Assembly: GCF_009866765.1 (NCBI RefSeq)
Contig: NZ_CP019431.1
Location: forward strand, 3,968,001-4,032,000
DNA length: 64,000 nucleotides
Direction: 5' to 3'
Source: Pseudomonas sp. S35
Lineage (GTDB): Bacteria; Pseudomonadota; Gammaproteobacteria; Pseudomonadales; Pseudomonadaceae
The notes under the pieces: generated by a model
The model's database searches: none
Told to the model about the DNA's origin: nothing
Seen by the model: the letters and a program-made list of their open reading frames with translations, nothing else
Shown: in pieces, positions 27,757 through 35,593 of the stretch
Position numbering within the stretch: position 1 is the stretch's first letter
Layout of the letters: each line of letters begins with the position of its first letter
Made by a program: the position numbers and the translations under genes

Positions 27757-29373
27757 ATGACCACCAGCAACCTGCTCGCCCAGCTGTTTCCAACGTCCGT
27801 GGCCGATATTCCCGAGCAGTTCCGGCTTGCAGCGCCCATTGAACAGCGTGATTACCTGGTCGACGGCCAGTTGCAGGTGTGGAACGGCCCGCTGGCCCAG
27901 GTGCAGAGCCCGGTGCAGTTAGGCGACCGCCGCGTGGTGATTGGCAGCACGCCGCTGCTGGACGCCGATACGGCCCTCACCGCCCTCGATGCGGCCGTGC
28001 GCGCCTACGACCGAGGCCAGGGCGAATGGCCAACCATGCGCGTGGCCGACCGTATCCAGCATGTCGAAGCTTTTTTGCGCCGGATGCGAGAGCAGCGCGA
28101 TGCCGTGGTCACGCTGCTGATGTGGGAAATCGGCAAGAACCTCAAGGACTCGCAGAAAGAATTCGACCGCACCTGCGACTACATCACCGACACCATCAAC
28201 GCCCTCAAGGAACTCGACCGTCGCAGCAGCCGCTTCGAACTGGAACAAGACACCCTCGGGCAAATCCGCCGCGTGCCTTTGGGTGTAGCGCTGTGCATGG
28301 GCCCTTACAACTACCCGCTCAATGAGACCTTCACCACGCTGATCCCGGCGCTGATCATGGGTAACACCGTAGTGTTCAAACCGGCCAAGCTCGGCGTTTT
28401 GCTGATCCGCCCGTTGCTGGAGGCGTTCCGCGACAGCTTCCCGGCCGGGGTGATCAACGTGATCTACGGCAGCGGCCGCGAAACCGTCAGTGCACTGATG
28501 GCCAGCGGCAAGATCGATATCTTTGCGTTCATCGGCACCAACAAGGCCGCCAGCGACCTTAAAAAACTGCACCCCAAGCCGCACCGCCTGCGTGCCGCCC
28601 TGGGCCTGGATGCGAAAAACCCCGGCATCGTGCTGCCCGAGGTGGACCTGGACAATGCCGTCAGCGAAGCGGTCACCGGCTCTTTGTCCTTCAATGGCCA
28701 GCGCTGTACTGCGTTGAAGATCCTGTTTGTGCATGAAGAGGTGGTCGAGCGCTTTATCGAGAAATTCAACGCCAAACTGGCCACGCTCAAGCCCGGAATG
28801 CCGTGGGAAGACGGCGTGTCGCTGACGCCATTGCCGGAAGTGGGCAAGGTGGATTACCTCAATGAACTGGTGGCCGATGCGCAACAGCACGGTGCCCAGG
28901 TGGTGAATGCCAACGGTGGCACCAGCCGTGGTTCGTTCTTCTACCCGGCGGTGCTGTACCCGGTGAACCCGCAGATGCGCGTGTACCACGAAGAACAGTT
29001 CGGCCCGGTGGTACCGATCGTGCCCTACCGCGACCTGGAGACGGTGATCGAGTACGTGCTCGACTCGGACTTCGGCCAGCAACTGAGTATTTTCGGCACC
29101 AACGCCGTAGAGGTCGGCCGCCTGGTGGACACCTTCGCCAACCAGGTCGGCCGTATCAATATCAACGCCCAATGCCAGCGCGGGCCGGACACGTTCCCGT
29201 TCAACGGGCGCAAGAACTCGGCCGAGGGCACGCTGTCGGTGCATGACGCCCTGCGGGTGTTCTCGATCCGCACCCTGGTGGCCACCAAGTTCCAGGAGAG
29301 CAACAAGGCGCTGGTCAGCGACATCCTGCGCAATCGTGATTCGAGCTTTTTGACCACCGACTACATTTTCTGA
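27757..29373 (+). CDS. gapN: NADP-dependent glyceraldehyde-3-phosphate dehydrogenase-like ALDH
   Basis: A 538-residue aldehyde dehydrogenase superfamily protein of the kind annotated as non-phosphorylating glyceraldehyde-3-phosphate dehydrogenase in Pseudomonas. It has the nucleotide-binding segment LGVALCMGPYNYPLNE, VVFKPAKLG, and the catalytic Cys317 in SFNGQRCTALK. The usual ELGG motif carrying the general-base glutamate is replaced by RAALGLDAKNPG near residues 279-290, so that glutamate is missing. The ATG at 27757 follows AGGGG; an in-frame ATG at 27727 is possible. Transcribed alone; a REP palindrome follows the stop. Confidence 0.82.
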   Translation: MTTSNLLAQLFPTSVADIPEQFRLAAPIEQRDYLVDGQLQVWNGPLAQVQSPVQLGDRRVVIGSTPLLDADTALTALDAAVRAYDRGQGEWPTMRVADRIQHVEAFLRRMREQRDAVVTLLMWEIGKNLKDSQKEFDRTCDYITDTINALKELDRRSSRFELEQDTLGQIRRVPLGVALCMGPYNYPLNETFTTLIPALIMGNTVVFKPAKLGVLLIRPLLEAFRDSFPAGVINVIYGSGRETVSALMASGKIDIFAFIGTNKAASDLKKLHPKPHRLRAALGLDAKNPGIVLPEVDLDNAVSEAVTGSLSFNGQRCTALKILFVHEEVVERFIEKFNAKLATLKPGMPWEDGVSLTPLPEVGKVDYLNELVADAQQHGAQVVNANGGTSRGSFFYPAVLYPVNPQMRVYHEEQFGPVVPIVPYRDLETVIEYVLDSDFGQQLSIFGTNAVEVGRLVDTFANQVGRININAQCQRGPDTFPFNGRKNSAEGTLSVHDALRVFSIRTLVATKFQESNKALVSDILRNRDSSFLTTDYIF

Positions 29374-29390
29374 GTTCACCTCGGTCAAAA

Positions 29391-29422
29391 AATGTGGGAG
29401 GGGGCTTGCCCCCTCCCACATT
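29391..29422. repeat. REP palindrome
   Basis: A perfect 14-bp inverted repeat (AATGTGGGAGGGGG and its complement) around CTTG, starting 18 bases after the gapN-like stop. This is the abundant P. fluorescens-group extragenic palindrome; it may act as a 3' stabiliser or terminator for that gene. Confidence 0.92.
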
Positions 29423-29462
29423 GGACCGGTTTTCCCTGATGGATGAGGCCCCTTTTTTACCG

Positions 29463-30524
29463 ATGAACCTGCCTATGTTCGCCCGGCGCCTGCTGCGCCC
29501 GTTGCTCGACCCGTACCGCCGCTATCGCCATGCCAAGCTGATCCACGCCGTGCGCGTGTCCATCGGTTTGCTGGCAACCATCCTGCTGACCACCGGCATC
29601 AACCTACCCCACGGTGAGTGGGCGTCGGTAACCATGCTGATCGTCATCGGCGGTTTGCAGCATCACGGCAATATCGGCAAAAAAGCCGTCGAGCGCGCCT
29701 ACGGCACCTTGATCGGCGCCAGCGTCGGCTTGCTGCTGGTGGTGCAACAGGCGTACTTCGGCCTGCCGTTGTTGACCTATCTGCTGATGTCGGTGGTCTG
29801 CGGGTTCTTCTCCTATCACGCTATCGGCAAGGGCGGCTACATCGCACTGCTGTCGGCGATCACCGTGTTTATCGTCGCCGGCCACGGTGACAACCCGATC
29901 TCGGACGGCTTGTGGCGCACCGTCGACATCTTGATCGGCATCGTGCTGGCCCTGGCGTTTTCCTTCGCGCTGCCGCTGTACGCGGTGTACTCGTGGCGCT
30001 ACAACCTGGCCAGTGCCTTGCGCGATTGTGCCGCGATCTACAGCCGGATTATCAACGGTCAATCGGTCACCGATGATGCACACCTCAAACTGCTCAACCG
30101 CCTGAACGCGGCGATGGTGCAACTGCGTTCGCTGATGCCCTCGGTGTCCAAGGAAGTGCGGATTTCCATGACCGAACTCGACGCGATCCAGCGCCACCTG
30201 CGCATGTGCATCAGCACCCTGGAGATTCTCGGCAACACCCGGCCGGATCCGCGTGATGAACAAGCGATGGCGCGCATGCAAGTGATGTTAAAAGCCGAAC
30301 ACCGGCAGATTCGAGTGCAGTTGGTGGGCATGGCACGGGCATTGAAGTCGGGCGTCACGGAACGCCTGGAGCGCCCCAGCCCTATCGGCGGCGGCGAGCC
30401 CACGCTGGATGCGCCGGTTTACAGTGCGCTGGATGGGTATCGATTGTTGACGGTGCAACTGGCGGCGAATATGGACGCGATGCGCCAACGGCTGGCGAAG
30501 AGCGCCAGCCACTGGAAGATCTGA
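29463..30524 (+). CDS. FUSC family inner-membrane protein
   Basis: A 353-residue protein of the FUSC/YccS-like group (fusaric-acid-resistance-type domains). The N-terminal half holds about six hydrophobic helices with the family motif PHGEWASVTMLIVIGGLQHHGNIGKKAVERAYGT split over its two ends, followed by a cytoplasmic helical half (around residues 190-350) without membrane segments. Function is probably transport-related, but the substrate is unknown. Two in-frame ATGs exist (29439 and 29463); neither has a strong ribosome-binding site, and the later one matches the N-terminus I expect. It ends 10 bases before a convergent gene. Confidence 0.8.
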   Translation: MNLPMFARRLLRPLLDPYRRYRHAKLIHAVRVSIGLLATILLTTGINLPHGEWASVTMLIVIGGLQHHGNIGKKAVERAYGTLIGASVGLLLVVQQAYFGLPLLTYLLMSVVCGFFSYHAIGKGGYIALLSAITVFIVAGHGDNPISDGLWRTVDILIGIVLALAFSFALPLYAVYSWRYNLASALRDCAAIYSRIINGQSVTDDAHLKLLNRLNAAMVQLRSLMPSVSKEVRISMTELDAIQRHLRMCISTLEILGNTRPDPRDEQAMARMQVMLKAEHRQIRVQLVGMARALKSGVTERLERPSPIGGGEPTLDAPVYSALDGYRLLTVQLAANMDAMRQRLAKSASHWKI

Positions 30525-30534
30525 CCGAGCGGCC

Positions 30535-32295
30535 TCAGACAATATGCAAGGGCGTGGTCAGGGAATAGCGCTCAGGCAAGTTCCCCCGTTTGAGGGTGTA
30601 GTAGAGAGAGGTATCTTCGCCACGGTTGGGCTCCAGGTCTTGTGGCAATACTTCAAACAATACGGCAACGCCGGGGATAATCACCTGCTTTGGCAGATTC
30701 ACACTGTGCACGCCCTTGATGCATAACGTTATCCAGTCACCGAACTGCACATCGCTGAAAGGCGCCTCTATAGGCGTGCCGAATGGTGATACGTCATCCA
30801 GGTGGAGGACACCGTCTTGCTCGTCTTTAACGATCGGCGCGGGCATATCCGGCTGCAGCTCACCGATTCTCAATGTTCGACGCAAAGAATCACGAGGCGT
30901 TTCGCCACTCTTGGACGCGCTGTAGAACACATCGGTCAAGCGGCCTTTGAATCGCCGGAGGTCATCACCATCAATCGCCACCGTCAAATGATCCTCATCG
31001 GGAGGAGTTTCACCGAGGGTAACTCCAACACGGTGTTCAATGGTGCCTCCCACATCGCTGGCCAGTAGTATCAACTCAAGAGATTCAAATGATTGCCAGC
31101 CCGGTTGTACCGGGATGCGGATTCTGATTTCCGGCAGGTCGGGATCAATCTCTCCGCCAGCCTCTCCTTCCACGGTAGGTGGCAGCCATTGCCTGATTTC
31201 CCCAACGACGCTCAAATGCCGGTAGTTTGAACGAACGCTGCTACCGTCCTGGCTGTCGAGCACGTAATAGGCAATTGCACGCCCCCTGGCAATGGCCGCG
31301 ACCAAGCCATTGGGCACCTCGAAATAATAGGCCATGGCACCGGCGAGCTCCCGCATTTCAGAATGGGGAACCGAACCGCCCTCTTCTTGGGTGCCTATCC
31401 AGTAAAAATGAACATGGGTGTAGCGCCGGGCATCTTCCGAGGTCAGGTAAAAACCAATCCGCACCGCATCATTGCCGATAGCCGCAAGGTTGATTTCAGA
31501 TTCGGTCTGAGGGTGGTGGACCCAAGGCTGCTCCAGGCGCTGGCTATTGGCATGCACCTCTACATACGAGACGACTGACCACAGTGCATTTTCGTCCGGC
31601 AAATTACCGGTATTCCCCGTCACGGTCATTGCCACGGGGAGAATGTCACTGTCGCCGGCGGCGCTGATCATCTCGGGAGTCACGGTGACCTGAATATCGC
31701 GGCCCACCTCATTCGGCTGTACCCGACGCTCAAGTTTTTGTGAGCCCCACACCAGGGTAATGACGTCATATGGGCCCATGTTCTCCCATTTTCGGCAGAT
31801 AACATCCACTCCGACCTTGGCCTTTTTTTCGTCGACGCCTTCCAGCCTTACCTGCTCCTCAAGCTCAAAAACCAGCCCGCCATGGCCGTTATCCGTGGGC
31901 TCGGGTGCCTTGCCGCCAGGCCTCTCCAAATTGATCCTGAGACGCAACGGCGGGGTCTGCTGGGGAGCTTCGTTGTCCGGGATAATTTTGCAATACACCC
32001 CCTGCGTCAAACCCTCACGGATGACGTCTATGGGCACAGTAATAGGGAAACGGCTGCGTGGAGGGTCGCCATCACGTACCAAGTAGTAGCCCACGGGGGA
32101 CGATCTCTCCCATATCAGCTGAAATGTCGTACCCACTGGCGCGGCAAAAGGATAGGTCACATAAACGACCAGAGGACGCGTCACATGAAGCTTGCCGATC
32201 CCACCATCGGCCGCTTCGACATCGCCTTCAATCGGGGGAAACATCAACGGAATATCGACAGGCTCCAGTTGGCGTTTGGGATGGGTTGGGGTCAT
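30535..32295 (-). CDS. Repeat-domain (Ig-like) protein of unknown function
   Basis: A 586-residue protein I cannot name. It seems to be built of about four beta-sandwich-like units: one in the first 130 residues, one with DVITLVWGSQKLERRVQPNE and TVTPEMISAAGDSDILPV, one around the middle (THVHFYWIGTQEEGG ... YYFEVPNGLVAAIARG), and a last one from about residue 380. Such WGS/Y-I-T-P-x-x-I-A-A-A-G-D repeats occur in large Ig-like repeat proteins of Pseudomonas, so a surface, secreted or structural role is possible, but no signal peptide is present. The ATG at 32295 has GAAGGAG upstream, making the longer start unnecessary. Base composition upstream is noticeably AT-rich. Confidence 0.7.
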   Translation of the reverse strand: MTPTHPKRQLEPVDIPLMFPPIEGDVEAADGGIGKLHVTRPLVVYVTYPFAAPVGTTFQLIWERSSPVGYYLVRDGDPPRSRFPITVPIDVIREGLTQGVYCKIIPDNEAPQQTPPLRLRINLERPGGKAPEPTDNGHGGLVFELEEQVRLEGVDEKKAKVGVDVICRKWENMGPYDVITLVWGSQKLERRVQPNEVGRDIQVTVTPEMISAAGDSDILPVAMTVTGNTGNLPDENALWSVVSYVEVHANSQRLEQPWVHHPQTESEINLAAIGNDAVRIGFYLTSEDARRYTHVHFYWIGTQEEGGSVPHSEMRELAGAMAYYFEVPNGLVAAIARGRAIAYYVLDSQDGSSVRSNYRHLSVVGEIRQWLPPTVEGEAGGEIDPDLPEIRIRIPVQPGWQSFESLELILLASDVGGTIEHRVGVTLGETPPDEDHLTVAIDGDDLRRFKGRLTDVFYSASKSGETPRDSLRRTLRIGELQPDMPAPIVKDEQDGVLHLDDVSPFGTPIEAPFSDVQFGDWITLCIKGVHSVNLPKQVIIPGVAVLFEVLPQDLEPNRGEDTSLYYTLKRGNLPERYSLTTPLHIV

Positions 32296-32530
32296 TTTCA
32301 GGCTCCTTCTCGTCGCCACCGCAATCCACATTTGGCTGGGCGTCGGGAGCATCAAATACCCAAACAAAGAGCCCGCCTACTGTCAGAGTTAACAGGTGCC
32401 GACGAAAGGTAACTGGCCTCGCGACAATGAATCTTTTTGAACCTCTAACTTTTACTTACATTTTTTTCACGATTTATTCACATCCCGAACCGTACTGTGA
32501 AGCCTCATCCGTTACAAATGTTGCATATCA

Positions 32531-32558
32531 AGCCCGCCGCCCCAGCGGGCTTTTTTTT
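32531..32558 (+). terminator. Strong plus-strand intrinsic terminator without an upstream plus-strand gene
   Basis: A 7-bp AGCCCGC/GCGGGCT stem with a 7-base loop followed by eight T on the plus strand. No plus-strand gene precedes it: 30535-32295 is a minus-strand gene. On the minus strand, where it would follow the TetR gene 15 bases after its stop, the stem is followed by TTGATATG, a poor T run. It could end a small RNA made in 32300-32530, or block antisense transcription into the TetR gene. Confidence 0.75.
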
Positions 32559-32572
32559 GCCTGGGATTTGGC

Positions 32573-33331
32573 CTAACGTGCGGCCTTGCTGACGGGTGAC
32601 GAAGCTTGCTCACGAATGGCGCGCTGGGTATCCAGCACTCTGGCCAACGCGGTTTCTGCTTCAGGGCTTTGTTGCGGTACACGGATCGCCGCGGACACCA
32701 GGGTGATCAACTTGGCCATCACTTCAGCGTCAGTGGCGGGACGGCCCAGGCTCATGGAGTTCATCAGCAGGCGCAGTTCGGTGCCGGCCATCACCCCGGA
32801 AATTGCCTTGAGGGCAAATTGCAGACGCACTCCCAGTTCATTGCGTGGCAAATCCGGCAAGGCCAGGGCAAAGGCTTCAAAGAAGCGCTGGAACACCGGC
32901 TGGTAATGCACCTTGAGGTATTCCTGGATAAACGGCGAGGTGTCGCTGTACACGCGGCCCAGGAAGCGGATGAACGAACGCCCTTCCCCACTGCTGCTGG
33001 CCGGGTCGCTGCGCTCCAGGCCCATCGCCGGGGCGAACAGCACGCCAAGCAGCGTATCGCAATCGAGGGGGCCGTCGGACTCGGCTTCACACCGCGCCAG
33101 CAGTTCCAGGCGTTGCTCGTTGAGCGGCTCCAGGCGTTGCATCAACAGGGTTTTCATCAGGGAGTCCTTGTCCCCGAAGTGGTAGTTCACGGCAGCCAGG
33201 TTCACCTGCGCACGCTCGGTAATCTGCCGTAACAGCACCGCGTCATAACCGTACTTGATGAAGAGAGCCTCTGTCGCATCCAGCAAGCGAGTCTTGGTAA
33301 TGTTTGGAGCGCTGAGTTTCTTCGCGACCAT
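32573..33331 (-). CDS. TetR family transcriptional regulator
   Basis: A 252-residue TetR-type repressor. The N-terminal helix-turn-helix is clear (TRLLDATEALFIKYGYDAVL, then ITERAQVNLAAVNYHFGDKDSL), and the C-terminal half is the ligand and dimer region, of the PsrA-like arrangement (SFIRFLGRVYSDTSPFIQEYL). The ATG at 33331 is preferred; a GTG at 33343 is in frame. It is divergent from the four-gene ABC exporter and very likely controls it, a common layout for TetR-regulated efflux operons. The inducing ligand is unknown. Confidence 0.88.
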   Translation of the reverse strand: MVAKKLSAPNITKTRLLDATEALFIKYGYDAVLLRQITERAQVNLAAVNYHFGDKDSLMKTLLMQRLEPLNEQRLELLARCEAESDGPLDCDTLLGVLFAPAMGLERSDPASSSGEGRSFIRFLGRVYSDTSPFIQEYLKVHYQPVFQRFFEAFALALPDLPRNELGVRLQFALKAISGVMAGTELRLLMNSMSLGRPATDAEVMAKLITLVSAAIRVPQQSPEAETALARVLDTQRAIREQASSPVSKAAR

Positions 33332-33348
33332 AAAGGGTTCCACGGCGG

Positions 33349-33581
33349 AAATATTGTTTTAAAAAATAATTTGATTTTTTATACCGGGGCGGCTCGTCGA
33401 AAGCAAGTAGTGACACACCGCCATACTATCCAAAGCCTTTGCCTACGGGCATTTTCGGGGTGGCGAGGGGTATTTTGGCCGCCTCTCACGCCCCCACAAG
33501 AAATCGTTTCAAAGGGTAAAACCGCTCTACATCCACGGCTGGCGAAGCACTGGGAACACGGTTAGTATTCAAACAATATTT
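33349..33581. promoter_or_regulatory. Divergent promoter region with paired inverted 11-mers
   Basis: The 358-base gap between the TetR gene and the exporter operon (33332-33689) contains no gene. It holds AAATATTGTTT at 33349-33359, 18 bases upstream of the TetR start, and its exact reverse complement AAACAATATTT at 33571-33581, 109 bases upstream of the exporter start. Both lie in AT-rich tracts within an otherwise GC-rich genome. They are good candidates for operators of the TetR protein; an interacting pair could bend or loop the DNA between them. Confidence 0.5.
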
Positions 33582-33689
33582 TAAAAACAAGAACTAAAAC
33601 CAGTCCGTGACGCGTACCAGGCAGCTCCCGAACTTGTTACAAGGTTTTACCGGGGGTGCGACGGCAGCGGCGAGACTGCAGGCGTAGTC

Positions 33690-34397
33690 ATGATGACAGA
33701 GACCCCCGCGCACCCAGGCTTGATCTCCCTGCAAGGCATCGGCAAACGCTATCAGTTGGCCGGGCAAGAGCTGTCCATTCTCAATGATGTGTGCCTGTCC
33801 ATCGCCCGCGGTGACAGCTGCGGCATCCTCGGCGCCTCCGGCTCCGGCAAAAGCACCCTGCTCAATATCCTCGGCCTGCTGGACCTGCCTAACGGCGGCC
33901 AGTATCACTTTGCCGGGCACGATATTTTCAGCGCCACCCCGGATGAACTGGCGGCGATCCGTAACCAGCAGATCGGTTTTGTGTTCCAGAGCTTCAACCT
34001 GCTGCCGCGCCTCAGTGCCCTGGACAACGTCGCCCTGCCGCTGAGCTATCGCGGTGTGTCGCGCCATGAATCAGTGGAGCGCGCCTTGTGCATGCTCGAA
34101 CAGGTGGGCCTGGCCGAGCGTGCTCACCACCGTCCTGCCGACCTCTCCGGCGGCCAGCGCCAACGCGTGGCCATCGCCCGTGCGCTGGTGGGCAATCCCT
34201 CGGTAATCCTGGCGGACGAGCCCACCGGCAACCTCGACAGCACCACCGCCCAAGACATCATGGACCTGCTGCTGGCCCTGAACCGCGAGCAACAGGTGAC
34301 GCTGATCATCGTCACCCACGACGCGCAGATCGCTGCACGCCTGGAGCGCAAGATCCTGGTGCGCAATGGCGTGGTGCAAGAGGCTGGGCGCCTATGA
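33690..34397 (+). CDS. ABC transporter ATP-binding protein (MacB/LolD-like)
   Basis: A 235-residue ATPase of the LolD/MacB/FtsE-type ABC class. Walker A is GASGSGKST, the signature is LSGGQRQRVAIARAL, and Walker B is VILADEPTGNLDS, all intact, with the SFNLLPRLSALDNV Q-loop region. It should energise the permease encoded by the next gene, with which it overlaps by an ATGA junction at 34394-34397. This is a split version of MacB, with the ATPase as a separate polypeptide. Confidence 0.94.
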   Translation: MMTETPAHPGLISLQGIGKRYQLAGQELSILNDVCLSIARGDSCGILGASGSGKSTLLNILGLLDLPNGGQYHFAGHDIFSATPDELAAIRNQQIGFVFQSFNLLPRLSALDNVALPLSYRGVSRHESVERALCMLEQVGLAERAHHRPADLSGGQRQRVAIARALVGNPSVILADEPTGNLDSTTAQDIMDLLLALNREQQVTLIIVTHDAQIAARLERKILVRNGVVQEAGRL

Positions 34398-35593
34398 GCC
34401 TGCGGGTCGAACAGAGCGCCAGCCAACTGCTGCATGAGGCCTTCATCAGCCTGCGCACCTTGGGCAAGCGCTCGATCCTGGCCCTGCTGGGCATCGTGAT
34501 TGGCAGTTCGTCGGTGGTGGCATTGATCAACATCGGCCATAACGCGGCAGTGGATGCCGCGATGATTTTCAAGGACATGGGCACCGATACCCTGGTGGTG
34601 CAGTTCCCGCCCAAAGGCAGCAGCAATGTGCCGATGCGCACCCAACTTGACCTGCAAGCAGTGCGCGAGGCAGTGCCGGGTATCGCGCATATCGGCGCAC
34701 TGAGCCTGTTCAGCGGGCCCATCGTGTTCCATGGCCGCAGCGCCAACGCCAACTTCGTCGGCAGCACACCGCAGATCCCGCAGGCGATGCGCCTGGCACT
34801 GCAGCAGGGGCGTTTCCTGTCGAGCTTCGACGCCAACGAAACCTACGGCGTGATCGGCGACCAGCTCGCCCAGGCCCTCGGAGCGCCGGGCGATCCCGTG
34901 CAACTGGGCGACCGCGTGCGCATCAACGACTACCTGTTCCTGATCGTCGGCATTCTGCACAACCAACCCCGGGCGATGCTGATGCCGGTGCAGGCCAACG
35001 AGTCATTGTTCATCCCCGCCGAAGGCATGCGCCGCATCTACGCCATGCCGCAGATCGGCAATGTGATCATCCGCGCCGCGCCCGGCCAGGACATGGAACG
35101 CATAGCCAAGGCAGCCGCCGACGCCTTGCAAACCCAGCTCAGCGAACACACGGTCGACATCCAGGTGCCCCAGCAAATGATCGACGGCATGACCCGGCAA
35201 AGCCGCACCTTTGCCTACCTGCTACTGGCCCTCGGCGCGATTTCCCTGGTGGGTGGCGGTGTCGGGGTGATGAACGTGATGCTGATGAATGTCTCGGAGC
35301 GCCGCCGCGAGATTGGCATTCGCATGGCCCTGGGCGCTCGCCAGCGGGATATCCGCAACCTGTTCCTGCTTGAAGCCGTGACCCTGACCGCCGTCGGCGC
35401 CTTGTGCGGTGCGGTGCTGGGCATGACCGCCGCCTGGCTTTACGCCTGGCTGTCGGGCTGGGAATTCGCGCTGGCAGCGGCCGCCCTGCCCCTCGGCGTG
35501 GGCAGTACGCTGTTGGTGGGTTTGTTCTTTGGCATCTACCCGGCGGTCTCGGCCGCGCGGTTACAGCCGGTGGAGGCCTTGCGCGATGAGTAG
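34394..35593 (+). CDS. ABC transporter permease (MacB-like, FtsX domain)
   Basis: A 399-residue permease of the MacB type: an N-terminal helix (KRSILALLGIVIGSSSVVAL), a large periplasmic domain from about residues 45-270, then three C-terminal helices with an FtsX-like domain (SLVGGGVGVMNVMLMNVSERRREIGIRMALGAR split across the helix junction). Such proteins drive substrate from the periplasm outward through a TolC-like channel rather than pumping across the inner membrane. Overlaps the ATPase gene and the channel gene at both ends. Confidence 0.93.
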   Translation: MSLRVEQSASQLLHEAFISLRTLGKRSILALLGIVIGSSSVVALINIGHNAAVDAAMIFKDMGTDTLVVQFPPKGSSNVPMRTQLDLQAVREAVPGIAHIGALSLFSGPIVFHGRSANANFVGSTPQIPQAMRLALQQGRFLSSFDANETYGVIGDQLAQALGAPGDPVQLGDRVRINDYLFLIVGILHNQPRAMLMPVQANESLFIPAEGMRRIYAMPQIGNVIIRAAPGQDMERIAKAAADALQTQLSEHTVDIQVPQQMIDGMTRQSRTFAYLLLALGAISLVGGGVGVMNVMLMNVSERRREIGIRMALGARQRDIRNLFLLEAVTLTAVGALCGAVLGMTAAWLYAWLSGWEFALAAAALPLGVGSTLLVGLFFGIYPAVSAARLQPVEALRDE

